A DNA stretch of 64,000 bases from an uncultured Tessaracoccus sp. Lineage in GTDB: Bacteria; Actinomycetota; Actinomycetes; Propionibacteriales; Propionibacteriaceae. The position numbers were made by a program, and so were the translations under genes. Numbering within the stretch: the stretch's first letter is position 1; each line of letters starts with the position of its first letter. Below are positions 49,634 to 57,964 of the stretch, piece after piece. The stretch covers positions 62,001 through 126,000 of the forward strand of contig NZ_CALUCN010000006.1 in NCBI RefSeq assembly GCF_943914565.1, given 5' to 3'. The notes beneath the pieces were generated by a model. The model ran no database searches and was not told the DNA's origin. It worked only from the letters and a program-made list of their open reading frames with translations.

Positions 49634-50980
49634 TCAGTCGAACAGACGCGCGATCAGCGGCTGGCGCTCGATGTACCCCCGGAGCAGCCGCTCGCCCTTC
49701 GCGAGCGAACCGACAAGCGGATGCGATGCGAACCCTTCCCACGCGGCACCCCGGTCGCCGTCCACGGCTGCGCGCAGGATGCATCGTTCCGACGCGCGGA
49801 GCCCGGCCATCCTGCCCAGCTGGGCCAACGTCGGTGGCGCGACCTGCTGCGGGTGGACGCCCGAGCCATCGACGACGCACCCCACCTCGAGCACGAGGTC
49901 CGACGGCAACTGGTCGACGACCTTCCAGCCGTCCCCGCGACCGTTCGCGACGTTGAGGATCATGCGCTCCTCGGTGTCGGTCGCGATGGCCGTCATGAGC
50001 CGCAACGCGACCTCCTGGTACCCGCCTCCGGCGATGTCCTCCTCACGACGTTCTTCGTCCCTGGACTCGGCCATGTAGGTGGCCTCGCGGGCGTGCAGTG
50101 CGTCACGCCATGCGGCGAGCGGCGACGTGCAGCACTCGTCGGCCACGCGCCGGTAGAAGTCCCCCTGCTGCGCAACGAGGTACTCGCCCCTCGTCTGCCC
50201 CGCCTCCAGGATGCGCCGGATCGCGGCGTCGGTGTGCAGGTAGTAGTACAGGTACTCATTGGGCAACGCCCCGGTTTGCCGGACGTGGTCGAAGCCGATC
50301 AGGCGCGCCTCCTCGATCTGGGACAGCATCGTGTCGTCCGCGAGCAGCTCCGGGAGGCGATCCACACCGTCGACCTTCGCCGCGCGGAGCCAGCCCATGT
50401 GGTTGAGGCCCAGGTAGTCGTGGTCGACCTGTGCGACGCCCAGCGCCCGGGCGACCCGGCGCACCAGGCCGATGGGGGTGTCACAGATCCCCACGACCTT
50501 GTCGCCCAAGATCTGGTGCATGGCCTCGGTGACGATGCCAGCCGGGTTCGTGAAGTTGATCACCCAGGCCTCCGGTGCGACGTCGGCGATGGTCCGCGCG
50601 ATCGCACGCATCACGGGAATGGTGCGCAACGCGTAGGCCAGCCCTCCCGGCCCGACGGTCTCCTGCCCGAGGAGCCCCAGGTCGAGCGCGACCCGCTCGT
50701 CGATCGTGCGTCCCTCGGCGCCACCCACGCGGACGGCGCTGAACACGAAGTCCGCGCCACGCACCGCTGCCTCGAGGTCCGTGGTCGCCCGCACCGTCGT
50801 CGCGTCCGGACCGAGACGGTCGGCCATCTCGCGCATGACCTTCGCCATCGACGACAGACGCCCCGTGTCCACCTCATACAGGACGACCTCGTCGACGCGG
50901 AGCCCGGTGACCGATCTGGCCACGGCTTCGTACACCAGCGGGACCCGAAAGCCACCGCCACCCAGAACTGCCAGTCTCAT
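49634..50980 (-). CDS. Glycoside hydrolase family 4 (NAD/Mn-dependent), 6-phospho-beta-glucosidase-like
   Basis: A 448-residue GH4 enzyme, which cleaves glycosides by a redox mechanism needing NAD+ and a divalent metal. The N-terminal Rossmann motif is LAVLGGGGFRVP; the metal ligands sit in VGICDTPIG (Cys) and LGLNHMGW (His), and INFTNPAGIVTEA is typical of the beta-type subgroup. Most characterised members act on 6-phospho sugars delivered by PTS, but here the neighbours are an ABC importer and a PfkB kinase, so the natural substrate may be unusual. ATG 50980 overlaps the DeoR stop by 4 bases. Confidence 0.9.
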   Translation of the reverse strand: MRLAVLGGGGFRVPLVYEAVARSVTGLRVDEVVLYEVDTGRLSSMAKVMREMADRLGPDATTVRATTDLEAAVRGADFVFSAVRVGGAEGRTIDERVALDLGLLGQETVGPGGLAYALRTIPVMRAIARTIADVAPEAWVINFTNPAGIVTEAMHQILGDKVVGICDTPIGLVRRVARALGVAQVDHDYLGLNHMGWLRAAKVDGVDRLPELLADDTMLSQIEEARLIGFDHVRQTGALPNEYLYYYLHTDAAIRRILEAGQTRGEYLVAQQGDFYRRVADECCTSPLAAWRDALHAREATYMAESRDEERREEDIAGGGYQEVALRLMTAIATDTEERMILNVANGRGDGWKVVDQLPSDLVLEVGCVVDGSGVHPQQVAPPTLAQLGRMAGLRASERCILRAAVDGDRGAAWEGFASHPLVGSLAKGERLLRGYIERQPLIARLFD

Positions 50981-51732
50981 GCCTTGATGACCTCCACCTC
51001 GACGTCGTCGGGGAGCTCGACGTCCCCGTCGGTGATGAGCGCGTCGACCCGGTCGAGCCCGCAGACCTTGAGGAAGCCCCCACCCTCGAACTTCTCCGCA
51101 TCGGCCAACACGTATCGGTGTCGAGCAGAGCGGAGCAGCGCCTGTTTGATCGGCACCTCGCTGGGCGTCGTGTCCATGACCGAGCCGTCGTCGGCGATGC
51201 CCGACGTCCCGAGGAAGACCTTGTCGACCTTGATCTGCGCGAGCATCTGCTCCGCGAGGATGCCGACCATGGAGCGGTAGTTCGGGCGGAGGATGCCGCC
51301 CACCACCACGAGGTCGATGTCCTGGACCGAGGACAGTGCGTCGACGACGGCCAGGGACGCCGTCACGACGGTGAGGGAACGCTGCATCAGGAACGGACAC
51401 ATGGCAGCGACGGTGGTGCCGGCGTCCATCGCGATCACGTCGCCGTCCTCGACCAGCGCAGCCGCCTTCCGGGCGATCGAGCGCTTCGCCTCGGATGCGG
51501 TGAGCGCGACGTCAGCGAAGTTGCGCAGGTCGGGCTCAGGGCGGACCGTGCCCCGGACGTTGCCCGCACCCCCGCGCACGCGTCGAATCTGCCCGGCATC
51601 GGCCAACGAGTCGAGGTCTCGGCGCACGGTTGCCTCGGACACGCCGAACATGTCGCACAGCTGCGAGACCGTCACAAAACCGCGGTCGCGCACCATCGTC
51701 GTGATGCGCAGCTGACGGTCCTCGGACAACAT
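50977..51732 (-). CDS. DeoR family transcriptional regulator
   Basis: A 251-residue DeoR/GlpR-type regulator: N-terminal HTH (about 6-60, with TVSQLCDMFGVSEATVRRDLDSLADAG) and the phosphosugar sensor domain with VEDGDVIAMDAGTTVAAM and FLGTSGIADDG. Such proteins usually sense a sugar phosphate. It is first in a two-gene unit with GH4 and divergent from the ABC importer operon, with a repeated ATCAAC box in between. ATG 51732 is the first in-frame start. Confidence 0.92.
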   Translation of the reverse strand: MLSEDRQLRITTMVRDRGFVTVSQLCDMFGVSEATVRRDLDSLADAGQIRRVRGGAGNVRGTVRPEPDLRNFADVALTASEAKRSIARKAAALVEDGDVIAMDAGTTVAAMCPFLMQRSLTVVTASLAVVDALSSVQDIDLVVVGGILRPNYRSMVGILAEQMLAQIKVDKVFLGTSGIADDGSVMDTTPSEVPIKQALLRSARHRYVLADAEKFEGGGFLKVCGLDRVDALITDGDVELPDDVEVEVIKA

Positions 51733-51754
51733 GCATGCACGTTAACACCAATTC

Positions 51755-51771
51755 GATCAACATCCATCAAC
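51755..51771. promoter_or_regulatory. Candidate DeoR box, copy B
   Basis: GATCAACATCCATCAAC in the 118-base gap between the divergent DeoR and binding-protein genes, with two ATCAAC half-sites spaced by one helical turn. A likely -10 (CATAAT, 51808..51813) for the importer lies downstream. Confidence 0.55.
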
Positions 51772-51850
51772 TTCGCGACTTTGCTGGCATTCCAGTGCAT
51801 GTGCTGTCATAATCGGGAGCAGGGTTTCAGCGTTGAACATCGGAGGAGTC

Positions 51851-53206
51851 ATGCGTCGTCGCACGTTCATCTCAGCAGGGTTTGCCGTCTCGGCGTCGGT
51901 CGCGCTCGCGGCCTGCGCGCCGGGCTCCGGCTCGTCGGGCGACGGCGGCGCGTCCACCGATCCCACGGACATCGTGACCGATCCCGCGAAGTTTGGCGAC
52001 ATCACGCTCGTGGTCTGGGACCAGGAGGTGCGCGGCTCGCAGAACGACGCGCTCGAGGCGCTGAACAAGGCCTTCCAGGAGCAGTACCCGAACATCACGA
52101 TCGACCGCAAGAGCCAGGCGTTCGACGACCTGAAGAAGCAGACGTCGCTGGCGCTGTCGGGCAACGACGTGCCCGACGTGCTGCAGGTGAACAACGCGCG
52201 CGGCGACATGGGCGAATTCGTGGCCGCGGGCCAGCTGCTGAACCTCTCCCCCTACGCGAAGGCCTACGGCTGGGAGGACCGCTACTCCGACTCCGTGCTG
52301 GCGAAGGTGCGCTATTCCCCCGACGCCAAGACGTTCGGCGAGGGCGACCTCTACGGGCTCCCGCAGACCGGGGAGATCGTCGGCATCTTCTTCTCGCAGA
52401 AGAAGCTCGACGCGCTCGGCATCCAGGTACCGAAGACGTGGGACGAGTACCTCGCCGCCCTCGACAAGGCCAAGGCCGCCGGCGAGCAGCCGCTCGTGCT
52501 GGGCAACATCCAGAAGTGGCCGGCCCTCCACGTCTTCGGCCCGCTGCAGGCCAACTACGTCGACGCCGACACGATCACGACGCTCGGCATGGGCAACGCC
52601 GGCGCGACGTGGGTCGACGACGCCAACAAGGCCGCCATGACCCAGTTCGCGACGTGGGGCACGAAGGGCTACTTCGGCTCCTCCCCCAACGGCACCGACT
52701 ACGAGCCCGCCTGGGCCGACTTCGCCAAGGGCAAGGGCGTGTTCCTCCCAGCCGGCAGCTGGCTGGGCACCGACCTCGAGAAGACGATGGGCGCGGACAT
52801 CCGCTTCATGGCGCCCCCGCCCGGCCTCGACGGCCAGCACGCCACCACCGGCGGCACCGGCATCCCGTTCAGCATCCCGGCCAAGGCCAAGCACGCCGAC
52901 GCCGCGGCCGCCTACATCGACTTCATCACCACCGACGACGCCATGAAGACCATCGCCGACAACGGCGGCATGCCCGTCAACAAGACCGCCGACCTCGCCC
53001 CTGACAAGGGCGTCCAGCACGACATCTTCACCGAGTTCGACCGCATCAGCACCGACGGCACCCTGCTGCCCTACCTCGACTACGCGACCCCGTCGTTCGC
53101 CGACACCGCCGGGCAGGGGCTGCAGGAGGCGCTCAGCGGCCAGAAGTCCCCCGAGGACGTGCTGCAGGCGCTCGAGAACGACTACGAGAAGTTCGCCGGT
53201 GAGTGA
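51851..53206 (+). CDS. Sugar ABC importer binding lipoprotein (family 1)
   Basis: A 451-residue CUT1-type binding protein. The N-terminus RRRTFIS resembles a Tat twin-arginine motif, followed by lipobox LAAC, so it may be a Tat-exported lipoprotein. The mature part shows TLVVWDQEVRGSQNDALEALNKAFQ and a hinge region with YGLPQTGEIVGIFFSQKKLDALG, common in oligosaccharide-binding proteins. ATG 51851 has GGAGGAG immediately upstream. It is first in a four-gene operon with two permeases and a PfkB kinase. Substrate unknown; a glycoside cleaved by the divergent GH4 is plausible. Confidence 0.9.
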   Translation: MRRRTFISAGFAVSASVALAACAPGSGSSGDGGASTDPTDIVTDPAKFGDITLVVWDQEVRGSQNDALEALNKAFQEQYPNITIDRKSQAFDDLKKQTSLALSGNDVPDVLQVNNARGDMGEFVAAGQLLNLSPYAKAYGWEDRYSDSVLAKVRYSPDAKTFGEGDLYGLPQTGEIVGIFFSQKKLDALGIQVPKTWDEYLAALDKAKAAGEQPLVLGNIQKWPALHVFGPLQANYVDADTITTLGMGNAGATWVDDANKAAMTQFATWGTKGYFGSSPNGTDYEPAWADFAKGKGVFLPAGSWLGTDLEKTMGADIRFMAPPPGLDGQHATTGGTGIPFSIPAKAKHADAAAAYIDFITTDDAMKTIADNGGMPVNKTADLAPDKGVQHDIFTEFDRISTDGTLLPYLDYATPSFADTAGQGLQEALSGQKSPEDVLQALENDYEKFAGE

Positions 53207-54101
53207 CGTGCGGGACCGGCCGTCGGCCGTCGTGCGGAACCGGTGGGCACCGTACCTCTACGTCCTGCCGGCCCTCGTCGTCTACGGCCTGTTCCTGCTG
53301 TTCCCGGTGTTCCGGACGGCGCAGTTCTCGTTCTTCGAGTGGCGCGGCTTCGGGCCCTCGACGTTCGTCGGTCTCGACAACTACGTCCAGCTCGCCGGCG
53401 ACGAGGCCTTCCTCGCGGCGATTTCCCACGCGCTGGTCCTCATCGTGTTCTACGCGCTGCTGCCGCTCGTCGTCGGCCTCGTCCTGGCGGCGATCCTGCG
53501 CCGAGGCCAGGTCCGCGGCATGGGCGTCTTCCGGGTGCTCATCTTCCTGCCGCAGGTGATCGCCCTCGTCGTCGTCGCGATCGCTTGGCGGCAGATCTAC
53601 GCACCGAACGGCTCGCTCAACGCGATGCTGGGCCTGGTCGGCGTCGAGTCCGACACCGGGTGGCTGGGCGAACCGAGCCTGGCCCTCACCGCCGTCGGGT
53701 TCATCGGCTTCTGGCTCGAGACCGGCCTGGTCATGCTGCTGCTCCTCGCCGGCATGAACCGCATCCCCGACGAGCACTTCGAGGCCGCCAGACTCGACGG
53801 GGCCGGGCCCGTGCGCGAGTTCTTCGCGGTGACGCTGCCCGCGGTGAAGCCGGAGATCGCGACGTCGCTCGTGCTCACGATCATCGCCGCGCTGAAGACG
53901 TTCGACCTCGTGTACATGACCACCTCCGGCGGCCCCGGCACGGCCACCACCGTGCCCAGCTTCGAGGTGTACAACCGGGCCTTCCAGCTCAAGCAGGTCG
54001 GCTCCGCCTCGGCCGTGGCCGTGGTGCTCACGGTGCTGGTGTTCGTCATCAACGTCTTCGTGAGCCGCATCGGCGAGGAGAGGGAGGTGCGTCGTCGATG
54101 A
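53199..54101 (+). CDS. Sugar ABC importer permease (UgpA/MalF type)
   Basis: A 300-residue CUT1 permease with six hydrophobic segments (first YLYVLPALVVYGLFLLFPVF) and the coupling loop EHFEAARLDGAGPVREFFAV. It has no large external domain, so it is of UgpA/LacF size rather than true MalF. GTG 53199 overlaps the binding-protein stop by 8 bases; its ribosome site lies inside that gene. It pairs with the next gene. Confidence 0.9.
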   Translation: MSDVRDRPSAVVRNRWAPYLYVLPALVVYGLFLLFPVFRTAQFSFFEWRGFGPSTFVGLDNYVQLAGDEAFLAAISHALVLIVFYALLPLVVGLVLAAILRRGQVRGMGVFRVLIFLPQVIALVVVAIAWRQIYAPNGSLNAMLGLVGVESDTGWLGEPSLALTAVGFIGFWLETGLVMLLLLAGMNRIPDEHFEAARLDGAGPVREFFAVTLPAVKPEIATSLVLTIIAALKTFDLVYMTTSGGPGTATTVPSFEVYNRAFQLKQVGSASAVAVVLTVLVFVINVFVSRIGEEREVRRR

Positions 54102-54907
54102 CCGTCTCCCCGGCCGAGAGGACGCTCAACTACGTGGTCCTCGTGCTGTTCACCCTGTTCGCGGTGTTTCCCGTCGTCGCGATCGTCGCCACCGCGCTCG
54201 GCCCGCAGCTCGGCGTCGCCACCGGCGGCCTCCACTGGGAGAACTTCGCCGACGCGTGGGGCCAGGGCCAGTTCGGTCCGGCGCTGCTGCGCTCGACGCT
54301 CGTCGCGGTGTTCGTCGTGCCCGTGGCGCTCGTGCTGTCCACGATGGCCGGGTACGCGTTCGGCACCATGCGCTTCCGGGGCTCGACCCTGCTGTTCACC
54401 ACGTTCCTGTTCGGCATGATGGTCCCGACCGAGGCGATCATCATCCCGCTGTTCCACGACCTGCGCGACCTCCAGCTCACCGACACGATCTGGGCGCTCG
54501 CGCTGCCGCAGATCGCGCAGTCGATCGCGTTCGGCACGTTCTGGATGCGCGCGCAGTTCCGCGCGCTGCCGACGAGCATCATCGAGGCCGCGGCGATCGA
54601 CGGCGCCACCGGCTTCCGCACGTTGTGGCGCATCGCCGTGCCACCGTCGATGCCCTCGATCGCGACGGTGGCGGTGCTGATGTTCATGTGGACGTGGAAC
54701 GAGTTCCTCATCCCGCTGGTGATGTCGCCGGGCGCCGCGTGGCGCACCGCGCCCCTGGGACTCTCGGTCTTCAAGGGGCAGTACACCGCCGACGGGGCAC
54801 TCATCGCGGCCGCGGGCGTCATCATCGCGTTGCCGATCGTGCTCGTGTTCCTCGCGTTGCAGCGATACTTCATCTCCGGAATGCTCGAGGGGGCTGCCAA
54901 GGAATGA
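54098..54907 (+). CDS. Sugar ABC importer permease (UgpE/MalG type)
   Basis: A 269-residue CUT1 permease with six helices and the loop TSIIEAAAIDGATGFRTLWRIAVP. The C-terminal LQRYFISGMLEGAAKE is typical of the MalG/UgpE partner. ATG 54098 overlaps the previous stop (ATGA) and has GGGAGGTGC upstream. The end overlaps the kinase gene start by 4 bases. No ATPase gene is found in this operon. Confidence 0.9.
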   Translation: MTVSPAERTLNYVVLVLFTLFAVFPVVAIVATALGPQLGVATGGLHWENFADAWGQGQFGPALLRSTLVAVFVVPVALVLSTMAGYAFGTMRFRGSTLLFTTFLFGMMVPTEAIIIPLFHDLRDLQLTDTIWALALPQIAQSIAFGTFWMRAQFRALPTSIIEAAAIDGATGFRTLWRIAVPPSMPSIATVAVLMFMWTWNEFLIPLVMSPGAAWRTAPLGLSVFKGQYTADGALIAAAGVIIALPIVLVFLALQRYFISGMLEGAAKE

Positions 54908-56028
54908 CCGACCACGCACACGACGAACCGCGCTGCGAGCGCTGCTGGAGCTGGGACCCGCTCGAGGACCAGCGCACGGAGCAGGACCCGCCGCTCGACG
55001 TGCTCAGCACGGGCACGGTGTTCTTCGACCTCATCTTCACCGGGCTGGGCCGGATGCCCGTGCCGGGTGAGGAGCTCTACACGCGCGGCATGGGCTCGTG
55101 CCCGGGCGGTATCGCCAACCTCGCCACCGCGCTGGCCCGGCTCGGCCTCCGCACCGGCCTCGTCGCGGGCTTCGGCGACGACGCCTACGCGGACTGGATG
55201 TGGGACGTGCTCTCCACCTCCGAACACATCGACCTGAGCTCGAGCCCGCGCCTCAAGGACTTCCACTCCGCGATCACGGTGGCCATGACTGTCGAGGGCG
55301 ACCGGGCGATGGTCACGCACATGCACGACCTGCCCGAGCCCCTCCAACCGCACATCCTCGACGCCCCACGCGCCCGGGCGGCGGTGCTCGACCTGGCCGG
55401 GGAGACGTCGTGGTGGCCGACGCTCGCCGCGCGCGGGACGACCCTGTTCGCGGACATCGGCTACGACGAGTCGGGCCGGTGGGACACCGCGGACCTCGAG
55501 CCGCTGCGGCACTGCCACGCATTCACGCCGAACGCCGTCGAGGCGATGGGCTACACCCGCACCGACTCCCCCGCCCGCGCGGTCCGCGCGCTCGCCGAGC
55601 TCGTGCCGCTGGCCGTCGTCACCGACGGAGTGGCCGGCTCGTACGCGATCGACCAGAGCACCGGCGAGGAGGCCTACTGCCCGGCGGTGGCCGTCGAGGC
55701 CGTGGACGCCACCGGCGCGGGCGACGTGTTCGCCTCCGCGCTCGTGCTCGGCACGCTCGCGCAGTGGCCGCTCGAGCAGCGCCTGCGATTCGCCTCGCTC
55801 AGCAGCTCGCTGGCGGTGCAGGAGTTCGGCGGTTCGCTCTCGGCGCCCGGCTGGGGCGACATCTCCGACTGGTGGCGCAGCACCAGCACGCGCGCGGCGG
55901 AGGGCGACCTCAAGGCCGAGTACGTGCGCAAGGACTACGCGTTCCTCGACGACATCGTGCCCCGGCACGCCGTGCACGGGGTGCGTCGGGCGCAGGGCAC
56001 GTTCGCCATCCACTCCGACCTTGAGTGA
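54904..56028 (+). CDS. PfkB family carbohydrate kinase
   Basis: A 374-residue ribokinase-like kinase. The PfkB N-terminal glycine block appears as GSCPGGIANLATALARLGLRTGLV (in parts) and the catalytic motif is DATGAGD (268-274, base Asp274). It has an extra N-terminal segment of about 35 residues containing CERCW, two Cys separated by two residues, not usual for the family; one possibility is metal binding. It is last in the ABC importer operon, overlapping the permease by 4 bases, so it probably phosphorylates the imported sugar or the product released by GH4. Substrate unknown. Confidence 0.88.
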   Translation: MTDHAHDEPRCERCWSWDPLEDQRTEQDPPLDVLSTGTVFFDLIFTGLGRMPVPGEELYTRGMGSCPGGIANLATALARLGLRTGLVAGFGDDAYADWMWDVLSTSEHIDLSSSPRLKDFHSAITVAMTVEGDRAMVTHMHDLPEPLQPHILDAPRARAAVLDLAGETSWWPTLAARGTTLFADIGYDESGRWDTADLEPLRHCHAFTPNAVEAMGYTRTDSPARAVRALAELVPLAVVTDGVAGSYAIDQSTGEEAYCPAVAVEAVDATGAGDVFASALVLGTLAQWPLEQRLRFASLSSSLAVQEFGGSLSAPGWGDISDWWRSTSTRAAEGDLKAEYVRKDYAFLDDIVPRHAVHGVRRAQGTFAIHSDLE

Positions 56029-56031
56029 GGC

Positions 56032-56904
56032 TCAGCGGCTGGGCGCGAACTCGTCGCCGGTGATGCGTCGGTACGCCTCGAGGTAGCGTTCGCGCGTGGC
56101 GCGGACCACCTCGTCGGGCAGTGCGGGCGGCTCGGACTCGCGGTCCCAGCCGGACTCATGGGCGAGCCAGTCGCGGACGAACTGCTTGTCGAAGCTCGGC
56201 AGCGACTCCCCCGGCGCCCAGCGCTGGGCGTCCCAGAACCGGGAGGAGTCCGGGGTGAGCACCTCGTCGGCGAGGACGAGTTCGCCGTCGCGCAGGCCGA
56301 ACTCGAACTTCGTGTCCGCGAGGATGATGCCACGCTCGGCCGCGACCGCTGCGGCGCGGGAGTAGATGTCCAGGGTCGCCGATCGCAGACGCTCCGCGAG
56401 GTCGGCGCCGTGGAGCCGGGCGATCGTCGCGAGGTCGACGTTCTCGTCGTGCTCACCCACCTCGGCCTTGATCGCGGGTGTGAAGATCGGCTCGGGCAGC
56501 CGGTCCCCGTCGCGCAGGCCCGGTGGCAGCGCGATGCCGCAGACGGTGCCGGAGCGCTGGTACTCGGCCCAGCCGGAGCCGGTGAGGTACCCGCGCGCCA
56601 CGCACTCGACCGGCACCATGTCGAGCCGCTCGACGACGACGGCCCGGCCGCGCACCGCGTCGGGCACGGGCGCGTCGACGAGGTGGTTCGCGACGTCGAG
56701 CTGCCCGAACCACCACTGGCTGAGCTGCGTGAGCACCGCGCCCTTGTCGGGGATGAGGGTCGGCAGCACGACGTCGAACGCGGAGATGTTGTCGGTGGCC
56801 ACCATGAGCAGGCACGCACGCCCGTCGACCTCGAGGTCGTAGAGCTCACGCACCTTCCCGGCATGGCGCAGGGGCAGGTCGAGGACATCGCGGTACTGGC
56901 TCAC
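56032..56904 (-). CDS. purC: Phosphoribosylaminoimidazole-succinocarboxamide synthase
   Basis: SAICAR synthase: joins aspartate to CAIR with ATP. The 290-residue product has family blocks HAGKVRELYDL, LLMVATDNISAFDVVLP, ECVARGYLTGSGWAEY and LADTKFEFG. GTG 56904 follows a TACGAT -10 element by 6 bases, suggesting a leaderless mRNA; the open frame upstream runs into the DUF559 gene antisense of other frames and is not used. It is convergent with the kinase gene, with only 3 bases between. Confidence 0.95.
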   Translation of the reverse strand: MSQYRDVLDLPLRHAGKVRELYDLEVDGRACLLMVATDNISAFDVVLPTLIPDKGAVLTQLSQWWFGQLDVANHLVDAPVPDAVRGRAVVVERLDMVPVECVARGYLTGSGWAEYQRSGTVCGIALPPGLRDGDRLPEPIFTPAIKAEVGEHDENVDLATIARLHGADLAERLRSATLDIYSRAAAVAAERGIILADTKFEFGLRDGELVLADEVLTPDSSRFWDAQRWAPGESLPSFDKQFVRDWLAHESGWDRESEPPALPDEVVRATRERYLEAYRRITGDEFAPSR

Positions 56905-56910
56905 GCCCCG

Positions 56911-56916
56911 ATCGTA
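56911..56916 (-). promoter_or_regulatory. -10 element, leaderless purC start
   Basis: TACGAT on the minus strand, 6 bases before the GTG. It lies only 15 bases from the edge of the 82-bp repeat, so insertion of that element left only a short upstream promoter region. Confidence 0.5.
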
Positions 56917-56930
56917 TCGCTCGTCCACGA

Positions 56931-57012
56931 TCCGCACGGTTTCGTCCTCGCGTGGCTGTTTCGACCCCCTCAGGGCGTCGAGTTCGTCACCCGGGGACGA
57001 AACCGTGCGCTC
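56931..57012. repeat. 82-bp hairpin repeat, left copy
   Basis: 79 of 82 positions match 57883..57964 in the same orientation. Each unit is itself palindromic: outer perfect 15-bp arms CGCACGGTTTCGTCC (56933..56947) and GGACGAAACCGTGCG (56995..57009) flank an inner TCGAC..CCCTCAGGG..GTCGA hairpin. The right arm encodes the last residues of the DUF559 gene. Confidence 0.88.
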
Positions 57013-57832
57013 GAAGCGCAGCACGCACTTGAGCGACCATCTGGTCGAGCGTCTCCCACGTGTAGCGCAGCACCGTCCAGCCCGCCAGGACGAGCAGGTT
57101 CTGGCGGATGCGGTCCCACCGAAAGGCTTCACGATCGGAGTGGAACTGGTGACCGTCCAGCTCCACGACGAGCTTCGGTCCTGTGAAGCACACGTCCACG
57201 GGAAACCGGTACCCGAACACGTGCACCACGTGGTTGCCCCGCCAACCGCGGACACGCGCTTGGTCGAGCAACCGGTGCGCTTCCCGCTCGAGCGGGGACC
57301 ACGGTGTGTTGCGGGATTGCTGCAGCAGTCGTCGCACCTTTGCGTTGCCCTCTTGGTTGGGGATGGCCTCCAGCGCAGCCTCGAGCTGCGGCAGGTTCGC
57401 CACACCTCTGCGCAGGGCCTCGTCGATCGCCTTGCCGCCCACGGACCTCGCGAGCTGCACCGCGCTGAGGGGGCCATCGGCGACGGGCACGTCACCGAGC
57501 CAACGAATGTGCTCGGCGGGTACCTTGGCGCGGGAGACCCGAAGCCAGGGGGCGGGGGACGTGCGTCTGGCGCCCCAGAGCTCGATGCCGTCCTCGGGCA
57601 GGTCCGGCCACCACGTGATCCGTGCCGCGGCGGCACCCACCACGACGAGGTCCGGCGCCCACAGGTGCGCACACTGCAACCGGTTGGGCCACGTGTCCAG
57701 GAACTCCGGGACAGCGTAGAGCCCGGGCAACGGGGAATGGACCTTGCCCCGACGCTTCAGTCCGCGCAGGGCGGCGGCCTCGGTGGGATGGTCACGAACG
57801 GCGACGACAGGACGGTTCTCGAAGAGCTTCAC
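56987..57832 (-). CDS. DUF559 nuclease-like protein with AbiEi-like N-terminal domain
   Basis: A 281-residue protein. The N-terminal part (about 1-75) resembles AbiEi antitoxin-type winged-helix domains (LKRRGKVHSPLPGLYAVPE; DLVVVGAAAARITWW). The C-terminal part (about 178-275) is DUF559, a Vsr-like PD-(D/E)XK nuclease fold, with Asp213 in FPVDVCF and the E-L-D-G core at 224-227 (KLVVELDGHQFH). Activity of this family is not established. GTG 57832 is the chosen start, since residues further upstream would be encoded by spacer and the right repeat. It is bracketed by the two 82-bp repeats, its last codons lying within the left copy. Many actinobacteria carry several such genes. Confidence 0.82.
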   Translation of the reverse strand: MKLFENRPVVAVRDHPTEAAALRGLKRRGKVHSPLPGLYAVPEFLDTWPNRLQCAHLWAPDLVVVGAAAARITWWPDLPEDGIELWGARRTSPAPWLRVSRAKVPAEHIRWLGDVPVADGPLSAVQLARSVGGKAIDEALRRGVANLPQLEAALEAIPNQEGNAKVRRLLQQSRNTPWSPLEREAHRLLDQARVRGWRGNHVVHVFGYRFPVDVCFTGPKLVVELDGHQFHSDREAFRWDRIRQNLLVLAGWTVLRYTWETLDQMVAQVRAALRAHGFVPG

Positions 57833-57882
57833 ACCATCATGTAGGCAGCGAGCAGTGGTCCACGCCCGCTGTCCACAGGGAT

Positions 57883-57964
57883 TCCGCACGGATTCGTCCT
57901 CGCGTGGCTGTTGCAACCCCCTCAGGGCGTCGAGTTCGTCACCCGGGGACGAAACCGTGCGCTC
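57883..57964. repeat. 82-bp hairpin repeat, right copy
   Basis: Direct copy of 56931..57012 with three mismatches, one of which weakens the outer stem. Its last two bases fall within the MFS stop codon. It may also act as terminator for the MFS gene. Confidence 0.88.

Noticed and set aside
56931..57964. Insertion sequence with classical transposase
   Set aside because: The repeats are direct, not terminal inverted repeats of the whole unit, no target-site duplication is clear and the enclosed protein is DUF559, not a known transposase.
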